From contig JAMJVX010000060.1 in assembly GCA_023558315.1 (NCBI GenBank), positions 1 through 48,479 of the forward strand: 48,479 bases of DNA, read 5' to 3'. Positions within the stretch are counted from its first letter, which is position 1; every line of letters starts with the position of its first letter. Source of the stretch: Flavobacteriaceae bacterium. GTDB lineage: Bacteria; Bacteroidota; Bacteroidia; Flavobacteriales; Flavobacteriaceae. Positions 7,865-15,949 of this stretch are shown one piece after another. Both the position numbers and the translations under genes were made by a program. The notes below the pieces were generated by a model, which saw only the letters and a list, made by a program, of their open reading frames with translations, was not told the origin of the DNA and did not search any database.

Positions 7865-8544
7865 TGTAATTTTTTTGTTTTACATAAGCAAGGATTAATA
7901 ATATAATTAATAGTCCCGCCAGTAAATACGAACCAGTCATTATTGTGTTTGTTTCCAAATGAAAAAGTAGTATCAGTACTTCCATCTATACTATTACTAA
8001 ATGTATATCGCGGTAAAACCTCAATTCCTAGCATTATTTTTTCTGATATCTTCATTTTTAATCCGATTCCAAAAGGAAGTGCAAAAGTATTATCTTTTCC
8101 ATAATTGACAAAGGTATTATTGTTATTAAAATTCCCTTTTTGATATTGCAAATAACTTAATCCTAAAAACATATAAGTTGTCCAACCTAATTCTAAAGGT
8201 TTAAGTTCAAAATCTAAAAAATCCATTTCCAACCCTAAATAACTTTCAATTATATTATTTTCTATTGAAAATCCTCTATTTTTCCTGCGGTATAAATTGC
8301 TTTCAGTGTCATATCCATTTAGTTGCGAGGTGTTTATTCCAGCTCTAATATGAATTTGCCTAAATAATAATCCTCTATAAAATAGACCTATACTACCACT
8401 ATTAGGTGCTACATATTGTGTGTTTCCAACATCTCCAATAAAATTACTGCCTCCAAAAAATATCCCTATTTCATGAGATTGACCAGAAGCAACAGATAAA
8501 GACAGACTTAAAAGTAAACCTAGAAATTTTTGTTTTAAAAACAA
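7855..8544 (-). CDS. DUF6089/PorG-like outer-membrane barrel protein
   Basis: A 229-residue protein with a signal peptide (about residues 1-21, ending VASGQ) and a mature beta-rich sequence beginning HEIGIFFGGSNFIGDVG, characteristic of the DUF6089 family. Context knowledge: in Porphyromonas gingivalis the PorG protein of the type IX secretion system sits directly before uppS, bamA and two ompH genes, and this gene holds the same position. PorG associates with the PorK/PorN ring at the outer membrane. On family and synteny I call it PorG-like. Direct involvement in secretion is inference, supported by a type B sorting-domain substrate elsewhere in the window (34089-37538). It overlaps uppS by 10 bases. 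Confidence 0.8.
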   Translation of the reverse strand: MFLKQKFLGLLLSLSLSVASGQSHEIGIFFGGSNFIGDVGNTQYVAPNSGSIGLFYRGLLFRQIHIRAGINTSQLNGYDTESNLYRRKNRGFSIENNIIESYLGLEMDFLDFELKPLELGWTTYMFLGLSYLQYQKGNFNNNNTFVNYGKDNTFALPFGIGLKMKISEKIMLGIEVLPRYTFSNSIDGSTDTTFSFGNKHNNDWFVFTGGTINYIINPCLCKTKKLQWN

Positions 8545-8625
8545 TTTATAAAATTAAATATGTTCAATAGAAAACAAATATTTAATCAGTTTATTGTTTA
8601 ATAAAGATATTTTTTAGTGGAAAGG

Positions 8626-8883
8626 TTATGCCTGTGCTATGATAGACACATATGATTTGTTATTCCTTTTTTTAGAAAATTGAACAATACCATCAATTTT
8701 AGCATGAATAGTATGATCTTTCCCAATATAAGCATTTTCACCAGCATTGTGTTTTGTTCCTCTTTGTCTAACAATTATATTACCAGCAATAACTTTTTGT
8801 CCTCCAAATATTTTAACGCCAAGTCGTTTAGAATGTGACTCTCTTCCGTTTTTTGAACTTCCTACTCCTTTCTTATGTGCCAT
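8626..8883 (-). CDS. rpmA: 50S ribosomal protein L27
   Basis: An 85-residue protein beginning [20 protein letters not shown] with the L27 block [20 protein letters not shown] and then [19 protein letters not shown]27 lies near the peptidyl-transferase centre of the large subunit. The N-terminus starts directly with AHKK, without the cleavable extension found in Firmicutes. It follows rplU by 6 bases, the usual rplU-rpmA operon. Confidence 0.98.
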   Translation of the reverse strand: MAHKKGVGSSKNGRESHSKRLGVKIFGGQKVIAGNIIVRQRGTKHNAGENAYIGKDHTIHAKIDGIVQFSKKRNNKSYVSIIAQA

Positions 8884-8889
8884 GATTTA

Positions 8890-9432
8890 TTATTTTTTAG
8901 TAGTTTTTTTTGGTGTTGTTTTTTTTGGTGCCGCTTTTTTAGCAGTAGTTGTAACTTTTTTAGTACCTGTTGCCTTAACGGGTGCTTTTTTTACTGCAAC
9001 TGCTTTTTTTGCAGTTGATTTATCTGTTGTAGCAGCTTTTGTCTCTTTTTTTGGAGCTACTGTTTTTTTAGTAGTAGTGGTAGTAGATTTTGCGGCTACT
9101 TTTTTAGTTGCACTTGGCGCTTTTTTTCCAATAGACTCTACTAGTAACTCAGTTAAATATTGTCTATGTCCATTTTTAACACGATATCCTTTTCTTCGTT
9201 TCTTTTTAAAGACAATCACTTTATCTCCTTTTAAGTGTTTAACTACTTTAACACTTACATTTAAATCTTTTACAGTGGGAACACCTACATCTACTTTTTT
9301 TCCATCGTCTAAAAGTAATACTTTATCAAAGTTTACGATATCCCCTTCTTTATTATCTAATCGATGAACAAATAATTTTTGTTTTTCAGCAACTTTAAAT
9401 TGTTGCCCTGCTATTTCTACTATTGCGTACAT
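8890..9432 (-). CDS. rplU: 50S ribosomal protein L21 with long basic C-terminal extension
   Basis: Residues 1-102 are a normal L21 (MYAIVEIAGQQFKVAEKQK at the start; FKKKRRKGYRVKNGHRQ at about 75-91, which binds 23S rRNA). Residues 103-180 form a low-complexity tail made almost entirely of Lys, Ala, Thr and Val, with repeated KK-A/T-P units. Usual bacterial L21 is about 103 residues, so the tail nearly doubles the protein. From memory, similar tails occur in other Flavobacteriaceae L21 proteins. The tail is in frame with clean coding, so it is not a misread of the stop. First gene of the rplU-rpmA operon, with a -7 box 21 bases upstream. Confidence 0.96.
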   Translation of the reverse strand: MYAIVEIAGQQFKVAEKQKLFVHRLDNKEGDIVNFDKVLLLDDGKKVDVGVPTVKDLNVSVKVVKHLKGDKVIVFKKKRRKGYRVKNGHRQYLTELLVESIGKKAPSATKKVAAKSTTTTTKKTVAPKKETKAATTDKSTAKKAVAVKKAPVKATGTKKVTTTAKKAAPKKTTPKKTTKK

Positions 9433-9452
9433 ATCTTTTGAAAAAATGGGTG

Positions 9453-9460
9453 CAAATATA
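9453..9460 (-). promoter_or_regulatory. Candidate -7 box for rplU-rpmA
   Basis: The minus strand reads TATATTTG, an exact TANNTTTG match, 21 bases upstream of the rplU ATG. No clear -33 TTTG is seen at the expected spacing. Confidence 0.5.
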
Positions 9461-9499
9461 AGTAATTTTTATATAAAATTTATTTTTCTGAGAATTAAT

Positions 9500-11011
9500 T
9501 TATATTTCCCATCCTTTACGATAGGTTCTACTTATAAATTGATTTGCCTCTTCAAAATTTGTTATTTTCATATTTTCTCCATCCCAAAGTAATTTTTTAC
9601 GTCCAGGATATTTATACCCACGTTCAGTTTCTTTTCGTAATAAATGACTTCTGATACTTATATTGCCCATTAAAATACCTTCTGTTAGAGGTCCAGCACT
9701 ATCAAATGAAGAGGTGAGTTTTTTGTGTTGGTCACTATTAAAACCTGCTTTACAAGCTTCAACCCAATGTCTTTGATGTTTATTTTCTACATTGCCCATA
9801 GCCTCTAACTGTTCTTTGGGGGTTTCTAATTTTAATGTAGGTTCTCCCTTTCGAAATAATTTTGGATTAGCGCAATATACTCCACAACTAATTACTCCTT
9901 TTTCTCCTATCATAAGAACCCCATTTGCTGGTATTTCTTCATCTACAGGTAATAAATCAGGATGTGGTGGTTTAATTCCTCCATCTGTCCAAGTAAGTTT
10001 TAAGGGTACTGGATTTTTTTCAGAAGCCTCGTATCCTAAGGTAATCATTGAAGACGGGGGACATGCTTCTGGAATATATTCTGGGGTCCACATTTGTTTG
10101 TAAACGCTTCCAATGCTAGATTCTACATCCGTAGGATATTTTAAACCTAAAGTAACAAAAGGAGTATCCATAAGATGACAACCCATATCTCCTAATGCAC
10201 CTGTACCATATTCCCACCAACCTCTCCAGTTAAATGGATGAATATTTTCAGCATAGGGTCTATCTTGAGCAGGTCCTAACCATAAATCCCAATTTAATGA
10301 ATCACTCTTTATTGTATCTTCCTTCGGGGTAGGAATTGGAATACCTTGAGGCCATACGGGTCTATTGGTCCATACTTTAACTTCACGTATGTTTCCTATA
10401 AGTTTATTATCAACCCATTCTTGAACTTTTACTCTTCCCGCTCCAGAAGCCCCTTGATTTCCCATTTGAGTAACCACTTTTTGCTTTCTTGCCGTTTCTG
10501 TTAGCATTCGAGCCTCTCTAATATTATGAGTAAGTGGCTTCTGTACGTAGACGTGCTTACCTCTTTGCATAGCATCCATGGCAATGACTGCATGAGTATG
10601 ATCTGGTGTAGAAATTATAACGGCATCGACATCTTTTTCTTTATCTAATAAAACTCTAAAGTCTTCATAAAAATTGGCTTCAGGAAATCTTTTCCTAGAT
10701 TCAGTAACTCCATGTTTTCCCATAGGGTCTACATCACAAAGTGCTACTATTCGCTCTCTTTTTGTTTTTATAATTTTATCGTAATAATAACTAAATCTAT
10801 GTTCACCTACGCCTAAAAGTTTTTCTGTACCTCCATCTACATAGGCTCTATTTAAGTCTGTTCTACCTTTTCCTCCAATACCAATGGCTGCAATGGCTAA
10901 TTGATCACTGGGAGCAGTATATCCCACGCCACCCAATACATGTCTAGGAACAATTGCTATCGAAGAGGCAAGTGCTGTTTTTTTTAAGAAATTACGTCTA
11001 GAATTTTTCAT
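9500..11011 (-). CDS. Tat-exported Gfo/Idh/MocA family oxidoreductase
   Basis: A 503-residue NAD(P)-dependent sugar oxidoreductase. It has a twin-arginine signal: KNSRRNFLKKTALASSIAIV (about residues 2-21) has the S-R-R-x-F-L-K pattern. The Rossmann domain includes LAIAAIGIGGKGR (about residues 38-50), VDAVIISTPDHTHAVIAMDA and VYVQKPLTHNI, in which the EKP-type lysine motif of the family appears as QKP. The C-terminal domain includes the HPFNWRGWWEYGTGALGDMG block, typical of the secreted Bacteroidetes/Planctomycetes subfamily. Likely periplasmic oxidation of a sugar or cyclitol with tightly bound cofactor. It follows a sodium/sugar symporter by 22 bases, so the pair may act on the same sugar; the substrate is not identifiable. 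Confidence 0.88.
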   Translation of the reverse strand: MKNSRRNFLKKTALASSIAIVPRHVLGGVGYTAPSDQLAIAAIGIGGKGRTDLNRAYVDGGTEKLLGVGEHRFSYYYDKIIKTKRERIVALCDVDPMGKHGVTESRKRFPEANFYEDFRVLLDKEKDVDAVIISTPDHTHAVIAMDAMQRGKHVYVQKPLTHNIREARMLTETARKQKVVTQMGNQGASGAGRVKVQEWVDNKLIGNIREVKVWTNRPVWPQGIPIPTPKEDTIKSDSLNWDLWLGPAQDRPYAENIHPFNWRGWWEYGTGALGDMGCHLMDTPFVTLGLKYPTDVESSIGSVYKQMWTPEYIPEACPPSSMITLGYEASEKNPVPLKLTWTDGGIKPPHPDLLPVDEEIPANGVLMIGEKGVISCGVYCANPKLFRKGEPTLKLETPKEQLEAMGNVENKHQRHWVEACKAGFNSDQHKKLTSSFDSAGPLTEGILMGNISIRSHLLRKETERGYKYPGRKKLLWDGENMKITNFEEANQFISRTYRKGWEI

Positions 11012-11033
11012 AGCGTTTATATTTATTTAAATT

Positions 11034-12713
11034 TTACCAAAACATTGCGTATAAGAATGCAGTTATTAATAATATTATAATTGCTGGGATATTAAATGAA
11101 CTAGAAGTAGCAAATACTTTTTTAGTTAAATGAATACCTTTAGGGTCGCTTTCTTTCTTCTCAAAAGAACTAATGCCCCAAATAATTAATAGCGTTCCGA
11201 TACAAGTTAATAACATTTGCTGTAGATAAGGAATATCAACATAAATAATAGCGTCACTCCACCCTTTTGGAGCAACCTTAAAATATAAGGCGATTGGAAT
11301 AGAGCATAACACTCCCCAAATAGCGGCATTGTTTGTCGCTTTTTTATAGAATAACCCCATTAAAAATACAGCTAATATTCCAGGACTTACTAAGCCTGTA
11401 TATTCTTGGATATAAAGAAACACTTGGTCTAATCCACTTAACTGCGGAGCAATACACATTGCAATGATTAGCGCTACTAAACTGGTGATTCTACCAACTT
11501 TAACCATTTGTCTATCGCTAGCTTTTTTGTTAATAATAGGTTTGTAGATATCCATAGTAAATATAGTAGAGACAGAGTTAATCATAGAAGCCAATGACGA
11601 GACGATAGCTGCTGCTAAAGCAGCCAAAATAATTCCTTTAATCCCAACGGGTATGAAATTTTTAATTAACCAAGGAGACGCATTATCGTTTACAATATTT
11701 CCAGATTGTCCTAAAAATCCAGAACTTGCATCTAAGCTGAGATTTCCGTTTGCATCTAAATTCATCACATAAGCGATAATTCCTGGTAAGACTACAATAA
11801 TTGGGATAAAGAGTTTTAAAAACGCTGCAAATGCAATTCCTTTTTGACCTTCTTTTAAACTTTTAGCAGCTAGTGTTCGCTGAATAATATATTGGTTAAA
11901 TCCCCAATAGTATAGATTAGCAACCCACATTCCTCCAACAAGAACCGCTAACCCTGGAAAATCTATCCAAGCATCTTTGCCATTGGGTGTTATAATTTGT
12001 CCTTCAGATAAAATCATTGAAAATCTCTCTGGAACGGTATTATATACATGACGCAATCCATCAATAATACTTCCTGAATCAGTGACATGGCTTAAGGCTA
12101 TACAAGTCATAGTAAGACCTCCTAATACTAAAAGGATTACTTGAACAACATCGGTCCATGCAACAGCTTGGAGACCGCCCCATAAGGAATAAGCAGCGGC
12201 AAAAAGTCCTAATCCAATGATACTTGATAATAAAATAGATCCGTCACCTACTCCTAAAACGGTATCTAATGCTTTCCCTCCTAAAAATAATATAGTTGCT
12301 AAGTTTATAAAGACAAATAAACATATCCAAAATATGGCTAAGATTGTTTTTAAATTAGAGCTAAACCTTTTTTCTATGAATTGAGGAATGGTATAAAGTC
12401 CTTTTTCTATAAAAATTGGCAAAAAGTATTTTCCTACGACTAATAGTGTAATGGCAGCCATCCATTCATAGGAAGCGACGGCTAAGCCTAAGGCAAATCC
12501 TGAACCTGACATGCCGATAAATTGCTCAGCAGATATATTTGCCGCAATAAGGGAGGCACCTATAGCCCACCATGGCAATTTTTTTCCTGCTAAAAAATAA
12601 TCTTCTGTACTTTTTACTTTACCTTTTTTTGTTCTTGATACATAAAGCCCAATAGTCAATATAATTAGACAATACAGGACAAATATGGTGATATCTATAC
12701 TTGAAATATTCAT
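11034..12713 (-). CDS. Sodium/sugar symporter, vSGLT-like (SSS family)
   Basis: The start is placed at ATG 12713 (MNISSIDITIFVLYC), not the longer frame from 12755, whose extra 14 residues (MYYCNQFKIKLYTY) are not membrane-like. The 559-residue protein has about 14 membrane helices and is strikingly like Vibrio vSGLT as I remember it: ANISAEQFIGMSGSGFALGL, ASYEWM, VGKYFLPIFIEKGLYTIPQF, WVANLYYWGFNQYIIQRTL, AAIVSSLASM and YIQEYTGLVSPGILAVFL. The conserved Gln (SAEQF), Glu (SYEWM), Asn/Tyr (ANLYYWGFNQ), Gln (YIQEYTG) and the Ser pair (IVSSLA, sodium site) are all present. Predicted Na+-coupled uptake of galactose/glucose or a similar hexose across the inner membrane. It precedes the Tat-exported oxidoreductase. 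Confidence 0.92.
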   Translation of the reverse strand: MNISSIDITIFVLYCLIILTIGLYVSRTKKGKVKSTEDYFLAGKKLPWWAIGASLIAANISAEQFIGMSGSGFALGLAVASYEWMAAITLLVVGKYFLPIFIEKGLYTIPQFIEKRFSSNLKTILAIFWICLFVFINLATILFLGGKALDTVLGVGDGSILLSSIIGLGLFAAAYSLWGGLQAVAWTDVVQVILLVLGGLTMTCIALSHVTDSGSIIDGLRHVYNTVPERFSMILSEGQIITPNGKDAWIDFPGLAVLVGGMWVANLYYWGFNQYIIQRTLAAKSLKEGQKGIAFAAFLKLFIPIIVVLPGIIAYVMNLDANGNLSLDASSGFLGQSGNIVNDNASPWLIKNFIPVGIKGIILAALAAAIVSSLASMINSVSTIFTMDIYKPIINKKASDRQMVKVGRITSLVALIIAMCIAPQLSGLDQVFLYIQEYTGLVSPGILAVFLMGLFYKKATNNAAIWGVLCSIPIALYFKVAPKGWSDAIIYVDIPYLQQMLLTCIGTLLIIWGISSFEKKESDPKGIHLTKKVFATSSSFNIPAIIILLITAFLYAMFW

Positions 12714-12899
12714 ATATGTATATAATTTTATTTTAAACTGATTGCAATAGTACAATATTATTTAAATAGTATGTATTAAAAGTAAGAAAAAAGTTTTAAA
12801 CTTTAAAATAAGAAGAGATTCTATTTAATAGTATATATGCTAATAATCAATTAGAAATGAGAGCATTATATAAGAATTTAGGATAAATCAATTTTTATA

Positions 12900-13559
12900 C
12901 TAATCTAAGGTGCTAAATTGTTTAGTATTACTATATGAAGTCCCTACTATGTTTGTTGAGTAAGATCTTATGAAGTAAGTTGTATTTTCACTTAATCCAG
13001 TAATTTCTGTAGTAAATGAAAAATCAATATCTGAAGTTTCCCCTTTATTAGATGTTTGAAAACCTGTTCCAGTTATAGTTGGATTTTGGGTAGTTCCCCA
13101 AACATGACCATAAGCATAAACTTTTCCTGTTCCTAAACTAACAATTGTTCCTGATATAGTAGCGCCACTAATTGTAATGCTTGTAACTTCACCAATACTT
13201 ACAGAAGGTTTAGTAGGTAAGGGTTGTTCATAAATTAGTAAAGTATAATTTTGAGTTTCTCCATTTTCCGAAACTACAGTAATATTATTAGATTTTCCTA
13301 CATTTAGTTTGTCTCCTACATTTTTGCTAGCAATAGCTTCATCTGATATAGTTAGCGTCTTGATAGTAACTTCTGTCCAACCATTTGGCACTTTATTCTC
13401 AAAGGTAATGTCTGACTCTGAAATTTTAGCTTCATAATCTTTGTCAGCAGTTACAGTTAATTTAGTAATAAAAGTTCCCGTTTCTGTTATTTCACAGTTA
13501 AAGATAGTTAGTATAATACTAAAAACAAGAAGGTTAAAAATAATTTTTTTTGATTTCAC
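12900..13559 (-). CDS. FN3-like-domain lipoprotein
   Basis: A 219-residue protein with a lipoprotein-type signal ending at C22. The residue before the Cys is Asn (TIFNC), an unusual lipobox since Gly, Ala or Ser is preferred. Residues about 28-110 resemble the DUF5018/cadherin-like modules of Bacteroidetes surface proteins (KLTVTADKDYEAKISES; ENGETQNYTLLIY). Residues about 115-219 are a fibronectin-III-like domain of the type common in flavobacterial surface proteins (ATISGTIVSLGTG, YAYGHVWGTTQNPTI, GLSENTTYFIRSYSTN). No catalytic residues are apparent, so it is probably a surface-exposed binding or structural protein. It stands alone between the symporter and mscS, with its own -7 box. The module resemblance is judged by eye. 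Confidence 0.7.
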   Translation of the reverse strand: MKSKKIIFNLLVFSIILTIFNCEITETGTFITKLTVTADKDYEAKISESDITFENKVPNGWTEVTIKTLTISDEAIASKNVGDKLNVGKSNNITVVSENGETQNYTLLIYEQPLPTKPSVSIGEVTSITISGATISGTIVSLGTGKVYAYGHVWGTTQNPTITGTGFQTSNKGETSDIDFSFTTEITGLSENTTYFIRSYSTNIVGTSYSNTKQFSTLD

Positions 13560-13585
13560 TTTGTTAAAATAAAATAATTTTTAGA

Positions 13586-13593
13586 CAAAAATA
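13586..13593 (-). promoter_or_regulatory. Candidate -7 box for the FN3-like lipoprotein
   Basis: The minus strand reads TATTTTTG, an exact TANNTTTG match, 27 bases upstream of the ATG at 13559. It faces away from the plus-strand box at 13661-13668. Confidence 0.5.
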
Positions 13594-13660
13594 CAATTAT
13601 AGTTTTTAATAAATACTAATATTTATTAATAAAGAAATACTATTCATTAATATTCATTTG

Positions 13661-13668
13661 TATTTTTG
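13661..13668 (+). promoter_or_regulatory. Candidate -7 box for the mscS gene
   Basis: TATTTTTG matches TANNTTTG exactly. It overlaps the first possible start codon (TTG at 13666), which argues that translation starts further downstream, most likely at TTG 13693. Confidence 0.5.
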
Positions 13669-13692
13669 TGTACTTTTTTAAACCAAACAAAT

Positions 13693-14511
13693 TTGGAGTT
13701 ACTCAAAAACGTATTGACTTTTAGTATAAAGATAGGTTCTTTTTCAATTTCTATAAAGGCTATTCTTATAATCCTTGTTGTATTTTTTGCTACATTTTAT
13801 TTTTTAAAACTATTAAAGAGACTGTTGTCAAAAACACTTGAAAGTGAGGCAAAAACAAGATTTAGGAGTATCTTTTCCTTTTTTAATTATTTTATCTATG
13901 CGGTAGTTTTTTTTATCACTTTAGATAATTTAGGGGTAGATGTCAAAGCAATCTTCGTAGCTTCAGCTGCTCTTTTGATAGGTATTGGTTTAGCCTTACA
14001 AACCTTTTTTCAAGATATTATCTCAGGGATTTTTATTATTATAGATCAATCAGTTCATGTGGGTGATATTATTGAAGTAGAAGGAAAAACAAGTAGAATC
14101 AAAAAAATTACTTTACGAACCACTCGAACCGTAACTCTTGACAATAAAGTTTTGATAATTCCAAATCATAAATTTTTGACTTCTATTTTATATAATTGGA
14201 CAGAAAATGGGAAAATTATTAGAGAAGGGGTTTCAGTAGGAGTTGCTTATGGTACAGATGTAGAAAAAGTAAAACAACTTCTTATAGAAACAGTTTTAAA
14301 TCATAAAAGAGTACTTGCTAAACCACCACCCGTAGTTTTATTTACTAATTTTGGAGATAACAGTTTAGATTTTAAAATATTCTTCACTATTAATAATGGG
14401 TTAATTTCTGGAGTAGTAAAAAGTGATATTCGTTTTGAAATTTATAAGGTTTTTGAGCAAAATAAAATAGAAATTCCTTTTCCACAGAGAACGGTTTGGC
14501 TCAAAAAATAA
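13693..14511 (+). CDS. MscS-family mechanosensitive ion channel
   Basis: The protein is about 272 residues from the TTG at 13693. The frame also has TTG at 13666 and 13713, and there is no ATG near the N-terminus, so the start is uncertain; I prefer 13693 because the -7 box covers 13666. There are three N-terminal hydrophobic helices; the third holds the pore-type block ALLIGIGLALQTFFQDIISG, followed by the beta domain start GIFIIIDQSVHVGDIIEVEG and the C-terminal alpha/beta domain (WTENGKIIREGVSVGVAYG). MscS channels open under membrane tension and release solutes on hypo-osmotic shock. It is the small MscS type, in the inner membrane. It begins the co-directional run mscS, M28 peptidase, MATE, PAP2. 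Confidence 0.92.
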   Translation: MELLKNVLTFSIKIGSFSISIKAILIILVVFFATFYFLKLLKRLLSKTLESEAKTRFRSIFSFFNYFIYAVVFFITLDNLGVDVKAIFVASAALLIGIGLALQTFFQDIISGIFIIIDQSVHVGDIIEVEGKTSRIKKITLRTTRTVTLDNKVLIIPNHKFLTSILYNWTENGKIIREGVSVGVAYGTDVEKVKQLLIETVLNHKRVLAKPPPVVLFTNFGDNSLDFKIFFTINNGLISGVVKSDIRFEIYKVFEQNKIEIPFPQRTVWLKK

Positions 14512-14566
14512 TCTTGTCTTTCTTAAAAACTATTTTTTTATTAGTAATATTGCTAAAAAATTATTT

Positions 14567-15946
14567 ATGAAACATTTAGCACTATTAGGAATATTTATTT
14601 TCTCATCTATTTGTGTAGCACAAAAAGCAGATGAACACGAAAAAATCTTAGAAAAACTGTATCAAACATCTTTATTAAATGGGCAAAGTTATGATTGGCT
14701 AGACCATTTATCAAACAAAATAGGCGGACGTCTTTCTGGATCTGTACAAGCGGCACAAGCTGTAGAGTGGGGCAAGGAAGCTTTAGAAGCAATATCACTA
14801 GACAATGTTTGGTTACAACCTGTAATGGTTCCTAAATGGGTTAGAGGGACATTTGAATATGCCTATATAGAAACAAGTCCAGGGAATAGAATTAATGTAC
14901 CAGTTTGTGCATTGGGAGGTTCTGTAGCTACGAGTTATAGTGGTATAAAATCAGAAGTAATAGAAGTAAAAACGTTTGAGGAGTTAGAAGCGTTAGGGCG
15001 TGAAAAGGTAGAAGGCAAAATAATTTTTTTTAACCGACCTATGCAAGCAGACTTGATAAGCACTTTTAGTGCGTATTCAGGTTGTGTAAATCAACGCTAT
15101 CAAGGTGCAGAAAAGGCAGCAAGTTTAGGCGCAATAGGAGTTATTGTGCGTTCTATGAATTTGCGTTTGGATGATCTGCCTCATACTGGAGCGATGAGTT
15201 ATGGAGATTTGACAAATAAAGAAAAAATTCCTGCAGCAGCTATTAGCACCAACGGAGCAGAAATGTTAAGTGGCATGTTAAAATTAAATCCTAAACTACA
15301 ATTTTACTTAAAACAAAATTGTCAAAACTATCCAGATGTAGAATCTCATAATGTAATAGGAGAGATAAAAGGAACCGAATTTCCTGATGAATATATAGTA
15401 GTTGGAGGGCATTTAGATTCTTGGGACTTAGGAGATGGTGCGCATGATGACGGTGCGGGCATTGTACAATCTATGGAAGTATTGCGATTATTCAAAGAAA
15501 TAGGATATGCGCCGAAGCGAACCATACGAGTTGTGATGTTTATGAATGAAGAAAATGGTTTGAGAGGAGGAAATAAATACGCAGAAGTCGCTAAAAATAA
15601 TAATGAAAAACACATTTTCGCACTTGAATCTGATGCAGGAGGGTTTACTCCACGTGGATTTTCTATTGCAGCAAGTGATGAAGATTTTAAAAAAATACAA
15701 AGTTGGGAGCCTTATTTTAAACCCTATTTAATTCATTACTTTGAGCAAGGCGGAAGTGGTGCAGATATAGGTCCACTAAAAAATGACGATATTGTCTTAG
15801 CAGGTCTTCGTCCAGATTCACAGCGTTATTTTGACCATCATCATGCCGCAAACGATACCTTTGATGCTATTAATAAAAGAGAATTAGAATTAGGCGCAGC
15901 GACTATGGCAGCATTGGTATATTTTGTAGATCAGTTTGGATTTTAG
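14567..15946 (+). CDS. M28-family zinc metallopeptidase (secreted)
   Basis: A 459-residue protein with a signal peptide (about residues 1-18, ending CVAQ). Residues about 105-255 contain a PA-like insert (VEGKIIFFNRP; EKAASLGAIGVIVRSM). The M28 catalytic domain shows the two-zinc ligand set: GGHLDSWDLGDGAHDDGAG (His/Asp ligands), FMNEENG (catalytic Glu-Glu), ALESDAGG (Asp) and YFDHHHAANDTFD (His). It resembles the carboxypeptidase Q / glutamate carboxypeptidase-like group of Bacteroidetes and is probably periplasmic or surface-located, trimming peptides. The MATE gene starts 3 bases after its stop, suggesting an operon. All expected zinc ligands are present, so it should be active. Confidence 0.93.
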   Translation: MKHLALLGIFIFSSICVAQKADEHEKILEKLYQTSLLNGQSYDWLDHLSNKIGGRLSGSVQAAQAVEWGKEALEAISLDNVWLQPVMVPKWVRGTFEYAYIETSPGNRINVPVCALGGSVATSYSGIKSEVIEVKTFEELEALGREKVEGKIIFFNRPMQADLISTFSAYSGCVNQRYQGAEKAASLGAIGVIVRSMNLRLDDLPHTGAMSYGDLTNKEKIPAAAISTNGAEMLSGMLKLNPKLQFYLKQNCQNYPDVESHNVIGEIKGTEFPDEYIVVGGHLDSWDLGDGAHDDGAGIVQSMEVLRLFKEIGYAPKRTIRVVMFMNEENGLRGGNKYAEVAKNNNEKHIFALESDAGGFTPRGFSIAASDEDFKKIQSWEPYFKPYLIHYFEQGGSGADIGPLKNDDIVLAGLRPDSQRYFDHHHAANDTFDAINKRELELGAATMAALVYFVDQFGF

Positions 15947-15949
15947 CAA

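Noticed and set aside
8575-8582. Possible -7 box upstream of the PorG-like gene
   Set aside because: The minus strand reads AATATTTG, one mismatch from TANNTTTG at a key position, so it was not listed as a feature.
8747-9367. 206-codon plus-strand open frame opposite rpmA and rplU
   Set aside because: It is antisense to two certain ribosomal protein genes; its Phe/Val/Ala-rich sequence is the complement of the Lys/Ala/Thr tail codons of L21.
12714-12755. Longer start for the sodium/sugar symporter
   Set aside because: The extra residues (MYYCNQFKIKLYTY) have no counterpart in the family N-terminus; ATG 12713 directly precedes the first helix.
15346-15700. Minus-strand open frames opposite the M28 peptidase
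   Set aside because: They are shadows of a strongly supported coding region with all zinc-ligand motifs in the plus frame.
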